Assembly: GCA_013397935.1 (NCBI GenBank)
Contig: VZRN01002202.1
Coordinates: 744,255-808,254 of the forward strand
From: Dasyornis broadbenti
Lineage: Eukaryota > Chordata > Aves > Passeriformes > Dasyornithidae
Reading direction: 5' to 3'
Length of the DNA: 64,000 nt
The position numbers and the translations under genes were made by a program. The notes under the pieces were generated by a model. That model had not been told where the DNA came from. It ran no database searches and saw only the letters and a program-made list of their open reading frames with translations. Positions 11,378-21,511 of this stretch are shown here, one piece after another. Each line of letters starts with the position of its first letter. Position 1 is the stretch's first letter.

Positions 11378-12389
11378 TCACGCCTTCTTTCTCTTGCCCC
11401 CGCCGGTGCCACCACCTGCAGACTTCTGCTGCTGTGGCTGCCGCCGAGCTCCGCTCTTCTTGCCGCTGCGCCCAGGCCGCTGCTGCCGGCGGCCGCGCTT
11501 GCCTCGCTTCGACTGCTTCTTGCCCTTGTTGGCAGCGGCCGCCTCGGCTTCTTCCTGCCGCAACTGCTTGTTGACGGCGCGGGTGATGTCGAGCACCGGC
11601 TTCTTGCGGCCCATGTCCCTCAGCAGCTCCAGCTGCCGGCTGCGCTCGGCCGCCAGGTTGCCCAGCAGCGGCTCGAAGCGGCGCTTCTTGCCGCCGCTGC
11701 GGGAGGGCGGCTCCGCCGGCTCCTTCGGCAGCCGTGGCTGGAAGCGGCCNGCGACCCGGCGCAGCTCGTCGCGGTCCTGGTGGCCGGTGGGGTGCAGGGG
11801 CGCGGCGGGCACGGCGCTGGCGGCGCGGTGGGCTCGGGCCAGGTTGCGCAGCCGGTTCAGCTCGTTGCGCGCCACCCGCTCCCGCTTCTCCCGCCGCAGC
11901 CGGGCGAACTGGTCCTCCTCGGGGTCCGNNNNNNNNNNNNNNNNNNNNNNNNNNNNNNNNNNNNNNNNNNNNNNNNNNNNNNNNNNNNNNNNNNNNNNNN
12001 NNNNNNNNNNNNNNNNNNNNNNNNNNNNNNNNNNNNNNNNNNNNNNNNNNNNNNNNNNNNNNNNNNNNNNNNNNNGGCAGGCGGAAGGTGGGCTCGGGCA
12101 GCTGCGCCACCAGCGGACCCCCGACGCCGCCGGCGCGCTCGGCCGGCAGCTCCCAGAGCCGGGACACTAGCAGCTGCGTGTTGTCGCGGGCCAGCGCCTG
12201 CAGCAGCGCCTCCCGCCGCGGGCCGGCCCCACGCAGCGCCGCCGCCGGCGGGGGGTTGCGGTCCAGCGCCAATAAGTTGCCCAGGTCGAACTCCAGCTCC
12301 AGCTCCTTTTCCACCGTGATGCTCCGCCGCTTCTCCGCCTCTTGCTCCTCGGCGGCCGCCAGCACCGCCTCCACCCGCACGGCCGCCAT
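11378..12389 (-). CDS. RRS1: RRS1, ribosome biogenesis regulatory protein homolog (interrupted by assembly gap)
   Basis: Nucleolar protein of 60S subunit assembly. The family is known to work with RPF2 to load the 5S RNP (5S rRNA, RPL5, RPL11) onto pre-60S particles. The gene is intronless, as in human. N-terminal part (12076-12389, 104 codons) contains ITVEKELELEFDLGNLLA, ALARDNTQLLVSRLWELP and LPEPTFRLP. C-terminal part (11378-11928, 182 codons and a TGA stop) contains VARNELNRLRNLARAH, LHPTGHQ, GRFQPRLPKE, KKPVLDITRAVNKQLRQEE and a Lys/Arg-rich tail ending GGGKRKKA, a nucleolar-type signal. A run of 147 N (11929-12075) replaces the conserved middle. The N count does not keep frame, so a straight translation goes wrong after it. 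One N at 11750 marks a second join where residues seem to be missing. About 286 residues are visible against 365 in human. Start: ATG at 12389 with purine at -3 and G at +4. Confidence 0.93.
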
Positions 12390-12640
12390 GACGGCGACTA
12401 CACGTGCGAGCGGCGCCGCCGCTGCCCCGGCAGTGGGGGAAAGCTCCGCCGGGTCAGCGCGCCGGAACTGCCGTGCCCTGGGAGGGCGGGATCAGCGCAA
12501 TGCCCGCCGGGAGATGTAGTCCCATCGCACCGGCCCGCCAGAGGGCGCCGTGGCTCCCCACCGCCGGCCCCGGGGCCGGCGGCCGCCGCCAGGGTGTCAG
12601 CGTGTCTGAGTTCCTCTGCCACGGGACCCTGTGGCTGTGG
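11400..12640 (-). promoter_or_regulatory. RRS1: CpG-rich block covering RRS1 and its promoter
   Basis: Very GC- and CpG-rich sequence extends from the RRS1 coding region to about 250 bp above its ATG, then stops abruptly at a CR1 tail. The promoter is inferred to lie in 12390-12640; no TATA box is evident. Confidence 0.65.
11929..12075. other. Assembly gap (147 N) inside RRS1
   Basis: A run of 147 unknown bases in the most GC-rich part of RRS1. The flanks end at TFRLP on the N-terminal side and begin at DPEEDQF on the C-terminal side. In human RRS1 about 64 residues separate these points, so the true missing length is probably near 190 bases. Confidence 0.95.
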
Positions 12641-12652
12641 CTTATGGGCAGG

Positions 12653-12961
12653 CACAGAATCACAGAATCACAGAATCAGTAAGTCTGGAAAAGCCCTCTG
12701 AGGGTCATCAAGTCCAAACTGTGACCAAACATCACCATGTCAACTAGACCAGGGCACTGAGTGGCACGTCCAGTCTTTCTTTAAAAACCTTTGGGGGCAA
12801 TGACTCCACCACCTCCCTGGGCAGCCCATTCCAATGTTTAATCACCCTTTCTATGACAAGTTATTTCTAATATCCAACCTGAACCTCCCCTGGAGCAGCT
12901 TAAGATTATGTCCTCTCATGCTGTCACTGGTTCACTGAGTGAATAGGCCTAACCCCACCTG
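12653..12961 (-). mobile_element. CR1 LINE 3' end upstream of RRS1 (first copy, cut by duplication join)
   Basis: The octamer tail CACAGAATCACAGAATCA marks the 3' end on the minus strand. It is followed by CCACCTCCCTGGGCAGCCC and CCTAATATCCAACCT-like CR1 sequence. It stops at the single N at 12962. The same sequence continues properly in the second copy at 13526. Confidence 0.9.
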
Positions 12962-12962
12962 N

Positions 12963-13262
12963 GGGCTCGGGCAGCTGCGCCACCAGCGGACCCCCGACGC
13001 CGCCGGCGCGCTCGGCCGGCAGCTCCCAGAGCCGGGACACTAGCAGCTGCGTGTTGTCGCGGGCCAGCGCCTGCAGCAGCGCCTCCCGCCGCGGGCCGGC
13101 CCCACGCAGCGCCGCCGCCGGCGGGGGGTTGCGGTCCAGCGCCAATAAGTTGCCCAGGTCGAACTCCAGCTCCAGCTCCTTTTCCACCGTGATGCTCCGC
13201 CGCTTCTCCGCCTCTTGCTCCTCGGCGGCCGCCAGCACCGCCTCCACCCGCACGGCCGCCAT
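12963..13262 (-). pseudogene. RRS1: Second copy of RRS1 5' coding end (likely assembly artefact)
   Basis: This encodes the same first ~100 residues as RRS1, from the ATG at 13262 to LPEP, then runs into the N at 12962 and CR1 sequence of the first copy. There is no downstream RRS1 coding sequence attached. If the duplication were real this would be a truncated, promoter-bearing fragment; more likely it is the true 5' end of the one RRS1 gene assembled twice. Confidence 0.8.
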
Positions 13263-13525
13263 GACGGCGACTACACGTGCGAGCGGCGCCGCCGCTGCCC
13301 CGGCAGTGGGGGAAAGCTCCGCCGGGTCAGCGCGCCGGAACTGCCGTGCCCTGGGAGGGCGGGATCAGCGCAATGCCCGCCGGGAGATGTAGTCCCATCG
13401 CACCGGCCCGCCAGAGGGCGCCGTGGCTCCCCACCGCCGGCCCCGGGGCCGGCGGCCGCCGCCAGGGTGTCAGCGTGTCTGAGTTCCTCTGCCACGGGAC
13501 CCTGTGGCTGTGGCTTATGGGCAGG

Positions 13526-13968
13526 CACAGAATCACAGAATCACAGAATCAGTAAGTCTGGAAAAGCCCTCTGAGGGTCATCAAGTCCAAACTGTGACCA
13601 AACATCACCATGTCAACTAGACCAGGGCACTGAGTGGCACGTCCAGTCTTTCTTTAAAAACCTTTGGGGGCAATGACTCCACCACCTCCCTGGGCAGCCC
13701 ATTCCAATGTTTAATCACCCTTTCTATGACAAGTTATTTCTAATATCCAACCTGAACCTCCCCTGGAGCAGCTTAAGATTATGTCCTCTCATGCTGTCAC
13801 TGGTTCACTGAGTGAATAGGCCTAACCCCACCTGGCTACAACCTCCTTTCACATACTTATAGAGAAGGATAAGATTACCCCTGAGCCTTCTCTTCTGCAG
13901 GCTAAACAACCCTGGCTCCCTTGGCCGCTCCTCATAGGACTTAACCTTCCAGGCCTTTCACTAAGGAT
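13526..13968 (-). mobile_element. CR1 LINE 3' end (complete copy of the element)
   Basis: Same element as at 12653, here extending further into CR1 (GGCCGCTCCTCATAGGACTT, CCAGGCCTTTCA). In the true locus its 3' end lies about 260 bp above the RRS1 start codon. Confidence 0.9.
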
Positions 13969-14271
13969 ATGACCAGTGATACTATTGAAATGCCCAGTGT
14001 CTACCACGCTGGGGCTGTGCAGGGTTCAGGGTAGCCCCAAATCTGTCTCCTGCCACCACCATGAGTGGTGCTAAGGTGGAAAATGTGTGAGAAGAATCAG
14101 CACATGAGGGGAGGCAAATGCCAAAAGCAGAGAGGTGGGACCATCACAGAGGTCAGCGGGGCCCTGCAGCTTCCCTTGCCTTTGCCTCCACTAGGGACGT
14201 GCCATGCCACCCAAACACTCAGCAGGACAGAGACTGAGACACAGGAACATACTCTTCCCGTGGGATTTAGT

Positions 14272-14334
14272 GGTTTGGTTTTTTTTTTTTTTGTTTGTTT
14301 TGGTGGGTTTTTTTGTTTTTTTTTGGTTTTTTTT

Positions 14335-14373
<39 letters not shown>

Positions 14374-14423
14374 TTTTCTGGTTTTTTGTGGTTTTTTTGT
14401 TTGTTTGTTTTTTTTTTTTTTTT
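14272..14423. repeat. Long T-rich (T/G) low-complexity tract
   Basis: About 150 bases made almost only of T with scattered G, including an unbroken run of more than 30 T. The open frames through it (Phe-rich or Lys-rich) are compositional artefacts. Confidence 0.9.
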
Positions 14424-17400
14424 AGCATAGGCTTCTGTCTGCTCTTGTCTGTCTCCTTGCTGTAGAGCAGTACCTCTGAGTGCTCTTCGCAGGACCAGAA
14501 TTCAAGTGTTGTATTGCAGCTCCACAGAGACTCACAGGTAGTGTGGGTAAATCTCCCCACAGAGAAGGGAGGGGAGGAACAGCATTTGGGAAGCAGTATC
14601 ATCTGGCAGATGCCTCATCAGACATAATTATATGTGAGGTGATCAGGGTGATACGGTATGCACCCAAAGGTCAGCTGGGTCAAAGATACCTCCATGCTAT
14701 TTTTAAACAAATGGGCTACGAAAGAATCCTTTTATAGCTATTTAGTGATTTGGCTTGTGTGACCATGACATTTTGAGCTGATCCCTGGTGGCCTAAAAAC
14801 AAACTCATGATAGCACTTACACTGCAGTCAAGGGAAATGATGGGTGTTTTTATACAAGGTACAGTTCTCTACTAAGTTATTATCCCATCTTTGCTTTTAC
14901 ATTAGGTTTACAGTGATGGAAATGATTCTGAGTATAGTGTCACAGTAGTATTGTTGAAATGAAAACAAAATGCCAGGTTTGTAAGATGCAGACAAATAGC
15001 TGATTCTCAAATTCTAATTGCTAGCATAACACAACTTACCCATAGTCTAACTATGATAATTTTTTTCCCCAAGTCAGCAGTTTTAAGCATGATTTGTATA
15101 TTATGGAGCAACCGAGTCCCTATGTATTTAAATCCAAGCTGTCTGGCACAGACTATTTTCTCGTTTACCACAAGATGGCATTGGATAGTATTTTGTACAG
15201 TCTTGGACAGCTCATACTTTCACCTGGAATTGCAGATAAAATTAATTCCGAAGACAGTTCTTTGAAGAGATGCATAGGCACTACCTAGATTTAGGCATAA
15301 ATTTAAACTTTTGAACTGCAAGGTCCACTGTTTTGACAGTCTAGTTAATACCTTTACATGGATCCATGTACCCTCCTGTTTTATCCTTATGCACCTAACT
15401 CTTGGAATTCTTTTGGTCTGTACTCATACAAAGCCCAGAATGCTTCAGGTAGATGCCTTGGCCTGAGAGGACATAATTGGTAATATTTGTAATAATTGGT
15501 AATAATAATAATCTGTAATAATTGGTAATATCTGTTGCAGTTCCAAAGTTGCTTGAAGCGTTAATGATTATCACTGGAATAGCAGAAGGAGTACATGCCA
15601 GGAATTGATCTTGTTTTAACTGCAAACAGGTAGAGGAATCTCAGAAGGTAAAAATAACTTTCTGGAAACTGCTGTGTTGATCTGAATTCTAGCATTTTTA
15701 TGTATTCCAGGAATCTGCACCTCAAAGCATGACCCTGCTTTTGGCGTTTGCAGTTTGTGATTTCATGGTGTGGTTGGGAGGGTGGTAGGTGGAAGAATAT
15801 CAGAATGGATTTGTAAACCAAGATTTGTAAATAGTCATGGATACTTTGGGAAACTGTCCCATTCTGAGGAGGGGCTTCTGAGCTTGCAGTAGTAATCATA
15901 ACCATGATTTGAGTTGTACTCCTATCTTAGAGCAGGGGATTACAACCAGGCACATGGCTTCTGTTAAGGGAATAGGTGTGTCTGTACTGCTGCGAATTTG
16001 GGCTTTTCAAAGGATGAAAGGGTGATACCAATGTTCAGTTACAGAAATAGCTTTTAGGAAAGGAATGCTTTTATTATTTCATGTTTAATTCAGCTTTTTA
16101 AAAAGACTTTTCCAGCAATTTTTAAAAGAATGAATTTTTAGAAATGTTTATTCATTTTTATCATCTCTGTTCTGGGGTTGCTGTGTTCCTTTTAGCATAT
16201 CAAATATCACATTTCACAAACTGCCTGTGTGCTGTGCTGAGCCATAGGGCTTGACAACAGCTAACTGTGGGCACTTACAATCCATAGATAATTATGCAAT
16301 TTCATCATTGCTCTCCCTTTCCCTGAGGTACTGTATCTCTTCAGTATGAACAATAGAAATACATGTCATAGTATGTGCATATATGTGCTGAATGCCTTAC
16401 TGTTTGCTTGCTTTCTTTACCGTGAGGTGGCCAGACAGAGTTTAAATGCTCTTGCAAAGTGCAGTTTTCCTTTGGAGTGAAGAAGGCTGTAGAGTTTCAG
16501 GTATTTTTTTTTTTTTTTTTTAACCACACGAAAAATTTAGCTGCCTGAAAAACATAAGATGGCAGAGTATAATTTGCAGAAACACATCCAAAAGATTATT
16601 TGAAAGCATAATGCTTTCAAAGGATATATGTGATACACCAAAAGAACTACAACACCAACATGATATACTGTCAGATTTGTTTTTCTTGTGAAAAAGAATA
16701 AAGAATTATCCTACTTAACTTTTATTTTTGTAGTTTTTGTTCAGCTGGGCTACAACTTGAAGTTTCTGTTTGATTGGAGCTGCTCTAAAGTACAGTATTC
16801 ATGTCTCACTGTTAGTGATACCATTAACTTAGATTTACTCTTCAAACTTTTGCCAATTACCTCTGGATGGCAGTAGATGTAGTTACAAGATGATTCAATC
16901 AATTCATAAGCCTGCTGTGAGGATTGTTGTGAAGAACACTTTTATCAGGCAAACTAAAAGTGCTGATAATTTTGGAAAATAGTAGAAAGTGCCCTTAAAA
17001 TATCCACACTACCTCCGAATCGTTCCCTTCCACTGACTTTGTTCAGTACATTTTGAAGTAAAAATCTATGCTGTAGGATTTCTTTGTATAAGGGAGTTGT
17101 TTGCTCACTGAAGCTAAATTAAGCACAACAATTTATAGACCCAATTCTGCTTCCTGATACATTTTTTTCACCCCTGTTAAGATAGATCTCATGTATTTCA
17201 GCATGTATCCCATTTCTTGGGACATATAAGTGCTTTTCCATTCCAAATAATGAAATATAGGAATGCAAATTTGGCTAAACAAAGACTTTTTCTTAATCAC
17301 TAGTCCATATAATGTGAAAAATCTGTCTGTAAGGAATAAAAAAATTGCAAATATTTAAGGCATCATCTTTTATAAATGTGAGAGCTGACTTCAGCAGTGT

Positions 17401-20068
17401 AACAAAAATAGGTCTGACAGTCATAGCCTTTCCAATACAAGAATTAAACTACTCATTACAGATAATGGGGCATTCCTTCTCATGGTTTCACCACTGAAAG
17501 GCCTTACTAGAAATCTCATAGGGGACACGCCTAATTCTAAGCAAGTTCTGTTGATAGTGATGATATTGTCTGTCCTCACACACTTAAAAACATTTCTGGT
17601 TGGTTTGTAAGTGAGCAGGATTAAATTTTTTGTCCAAAGATTTAATGTGCTTATAGCAGAATGCTGTATTTATGAAAACAACCATGCAGATGAAACTCAG
17701 GAGACTGTAGCTCTGGTTCCAAAACCTAAGACTGGGTGGTTTGGAATGGAGTTACATGTGAATAACTATGCAGAGACTGATTTTTGGTGCAGAAGCCAGA
17801 ACACAGATAGCTGGTGAGATAGAATGGAGATTTGGATGACTGCAGGCAGTGTGGAAAGTGATGGGTAGACCAGAATCTATTTTCATCATTTGACTGATTG
17901 TGACTGTGTGGTTTCACTGAACTGATTTTGGGTAAACAAAACAAAGCTAAGCTAATTTGAGGCCTTCCCAAGTGCTTGATGCCTATCTTGCTATGCATTA
18001 GGGAATCAGACTGAGAACAGATTGTGATGTGGTTTGCTTTTTTTATGAGCTTAACTGTGACCTGATTTTTGTTTGAGAAAGTTTTCTTGTAGCACAGTCT
18101 TAATATTAGAAATACCAGCAATGGTGTGCTTGGTTTGTTGGGTGTTTTTTAGGATAATTTAAAGAACAGAATGAGAACTTTATCAGGCAGTGATGGAAAG
18201 AATGGCAACATAGTAACACATTCCCTTTCCAGGGTCAGTTCTTGTTATCATCTGTCTAGAGTAGACCTACTTTTTGGCATAAGATTTCTTCTACAAGTTA
18301 AAAAAAGCCAATGAACACATTTACTTCTTTTAGAACAAATCTGTCATGCTCTGAGATTTGTCCTTGATTAAGTCTGCACTTGTAAATAGAAGAACAAAAC
18401 CAGTTCCTCTGTTCTTGGGTTGGGTTCGTGGTTGGAATTATCTCCGATATTGGAAGCAAGATGAAACATGTAAGTCTTCATCCATGACACAAAAGATGTG
18501 CCATAGTCACTGCTGATTTTTGGAGACAGAAGAACACAAAACAAATTAAACTGAGCAAGAGGTTCAATACCAGGAATCTGAGAGAAGGGTAAATGTATGT
18601 CTGCTGACAATGACCGTGCCAGTTCCTATATTCTCTTGCTTTTGTCAGTCAGAAATAATCAGTTTCCCAGCAGTGGCCTTCTAGGGACATGTTTTCAATA
18701 GAAAATCTCATCCTTTTATGTGCACGTACAGATACTCCATGCATGTGATTAAACCTATGCAGATAGTAACATTCACATATGCAAGACATCCAAACATTGA
18801 TTTTGGTAAAGTGAAAAATATGAGACATGATCTTAAAGCAAGACAATGCAATGCACTCAGGACCATGATTCTCAAGGAAATTTTTGGGGAAATTTGAACC
18901 TGAGACTAGGCATAGATCCAAGCATCATTTCATACACATATGACAACCATTTCACACACCTCGACTGCCTGCATCTTCTCCCGACATTTACTGGATGACA
19001 TGGAGATGTATACTGAAGTCCTGATTGCCGAAGGTATCTTCAAAGCCTCAGCTCTACCTGACAGCAAGAAAAAGGCTCCCCAAACATGATTTGTAACCTT
19101 TTATCCTCCATGTTTCCATTTATCAGAAAGGCTGAACTGTCAGGATGGAATTTTGTCATCAGTGTGTTTTTAGACTATTTTGTTCTTAAAACTACATTAA
19201 AGACTTCAAGGTCTTGCTATTGCATTTTCAGTTGGTAGTTATTAATGAAATGGGAAAGAAGTTTTTATTTAGATCTTTTTGTACACATAAATAGGGCACT
19301 TTATATGTTCAGTCCAAGATATTAAGGAGATTTTCAACTACATATAGCCACAGATGACTCGTGTAAGACAAGAATCATCTCTAAACTTATATGAGCTTCT
19401 ACCTAGGATGTATGCTGTGGCTTGGAGTAAATTAGAAGAAATTCTGTTAACCAAAAATATTACTCATTTTGAATGTCATACAGCTTAGGGCTGTGGCTCT
19501 ACATCATTACCCAGTGATGACCTATTTGAATAAAATAGTTCTTATGCTGAAAAAGAAGTCCTAGAGATTAACATAGGCAATTCACACATTTTAGGCTATG
19601 CTCACAGGGTAGCTGAATCAGCATAGCTTCTGGGGTGGGATGGGAATGTGAATTCGTGGCTGGGCATTTAAGAGGGAACAGCAATCTCTCAAACTGGTAT
19701 TTTTTTCCTGAGAGAATTAGCCACAGCTTGACTCACAACCAGGAATGACTTCCCTTGGCAAAGCAGTCATGATTTGTGCCTAGACAGCCTACCAAACCTC
19801 TTCTTGAAGAAGTCTGCCTTGTAAAGGTGGCTTAACTGCTCATGTAGCAGCCATACCTGTTCCTGTAGCAACCAGAGCTCACAGCTTGGTGTGTTAAGGG
19901 AAAATGGCAGCAGTTTAAGCTGTTACCTTATTGTAATATACTACAAACTAAACAAGTTGCTACACAGATTGCTCAGTCATTCCTGCAAAAGGTTTGGGAA
20001 CATCTCAGATGGGTGGGGTGGGAATAACTGGAAGCAGGAGTGACATTGGCCATCACAAGGTAACCTCC

Positions 20069-20086
20069 CTGCTGCTGCTGCTGCTG
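20069..20086. repeat. (CTG)6 microsatellite
   Basis: Six CTG units in a row in non-coding sequence. Confidence 0.9.
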
Positions 20087-20997
20087 AATCAGAGCCCTCC
20101 GAGATGGGGCAGGAAATCCCTGTCCTAATCTGTAGTCAGAGCTCTTGAGTCCTTGGAGGAGATGAGACTCTCTGAGCTGCTCAGAGCCTCCCTTGTGCTG
20201 CCACAAACCCAGATCAGCTGTTCTGTACAGTGCATCTTTATTTTTTTTGTTTTCTGCAGTGTGCCTCTGCTCCTCAGCAACTGCTCTACATGAAAAGGGG
20301 CAAAATGGGATAGATTCTCAGTTTCCAGAATCCTAGAGGTACTGTGGGAACTGCTCAATCTGTAATTTTTCTGAGTTACTGAGGAAATTTTAAAGCAGGG
20401 GCAGGGCAATTTTCTGTGTAGCAGTAGTTAGGAGCAATAAAATGAAAACAAATCAATATTTTCACACAATAAATGAAAGGGACAAAACAGAAGGTTTGCT
20501 TTTTTAGCCAAGGGTGCATGAGTGACTTAATCCACAACACTGTTAACTGTTGGTTTAAAATCTTCAGATTTCGCATACAACTCATGTTCAGTCTTTGCTT
20601 CTGGGACTACCTGTCAGTGTGAGGTACCACATGGAAATACAAGTGTTGGCTGGGCTGCATTTTTCCTCCTTGTAGCCCCTTTCTCTATAGCATTTACAGG
20701 GCCAAGCATGTACGTTCTCTTGCTGCCCAAATATCCCTGTCTCTGACAAAGGACACCTTCCTTTCCTCTTGAAGATGATGCTCCTCCTGAATGATGGTCC
20801 TGAGATGATGGTCCTGAGACAGGACCTGCCTCCTCTCTGGGCTTCCAAATACTTGTCTTGCTCCATCGAGGATATGCTATCCAGAGTGCACTGGAGGTTC
20901 TCCACAAAACCCATCAGCTGTATCTTTGTTTTCCTCTCATCACTTTCATTCCCTTCTGTTGTTCCTTCTTCTTCACTGCATTTAAGCATATGCCGGA

Positions 20998-21098
20998 TCA
21001 CAGAAGAGTTTGGGTTGGAAGGGACATTTAGAGGCCACCTAGTCCTACCTGCCTGCAATGAGCCGGGACATCTTCAGTTCTATCCACAAAGCCTGTTA
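20998..21098 (-). mobile_element. CR1 3' end fragment
   Basis: ATCACAGAAGAGTTTGGGTT followed by GGAAGGGACATTTAGAGG and GAGCCGGGACATCTTC matches the reversed CR1 3' end. Short and diverged. Confidence 0.8.
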
Positions 21099-21442
21099 AT
21101 CCTACTGTATTTACTTACTTGCCCCTGTTTTTGAAGCTGCTCTACCTGCATAGCCTGTGCTCTACCCTGATCATGCCCATTCCTTCTGTGATGCATCAGC
21201 CTTGAATTCCAATTATCTGTGAGGAAATCTTGCTGCAGCTTGCAACTCATCTCTGGACTGGTTTCTTGGTGGACAGAACAGCCACTTGCAGTGTCCAGGT
21301 GTGTGAGAGCATGAGTTTCTGATGCAGGTCTACAGAGCACTTCTGGGGACCTGGCAAATGTACCTACTAAATTGTGTGAGTAAGCCAGGCTGAACTTTCC
21401 TTTAATGCACTGATATAAATGCATGATAAGTGTGAATGGTGT

Positions 21443-21511
21443 GGTAAGTGTGAGAAACAGGTGTTGGTAAGTTTGAGAAAGAGCTGACGGTAAGTTTGAG
21501 AAATAGTTGAG
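21443..21511. repeat. 23-bp minisatellite, three units
   Basis: Units at 21443-21465, 21466-21488 and 21489-21511 all begin GGTAAGT and share GGTAAGTNTGAGAAANAG. A weaker partial unit precedes them. Each unit happens to contain a consensus 5' splice-site string. Confidence 0.85.

Larger units (their letters stand above)
12090..13834. repeat. 872-bp tandem duplication joined by one N (probable false duplication)
   Basis: 12090-12961 and 12963-13834 appear identical base for base where compared, with a constant offset of 873, and are separated only by an N at 12962. The unit contains RRS1 codons 1-100, its promoter and part of a CR1. Identity through CR1 and promoter alike, plus the N join, points to an assembly overlap left unmerged rather than a real tandem repeat. 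Confidence 0.9.
13969..20990. other. Gene-free interval
   Basis: AT-rich unique sequence with simple tracts only (T tract at 14272-14423, T run near 16503-16521, TAATAA-type repeats near 15475-15535). Open frames are short, lack family resemblance and are not flanked by convincing splice sites. Nothing else recognised. Confidence 0.6.

Noticed and set aside
11229..12389. 386-residue frame through the RRS1 gap
   Set aside because: The part after the N run is out of the true frame because the gap length is wrong; the real C-terminus is in the frame ending at 11378.
14065..14602. Phe-rich and Lys-rich open frames
   Set aside because: Produced by the T-rich tract at 14272-14423.
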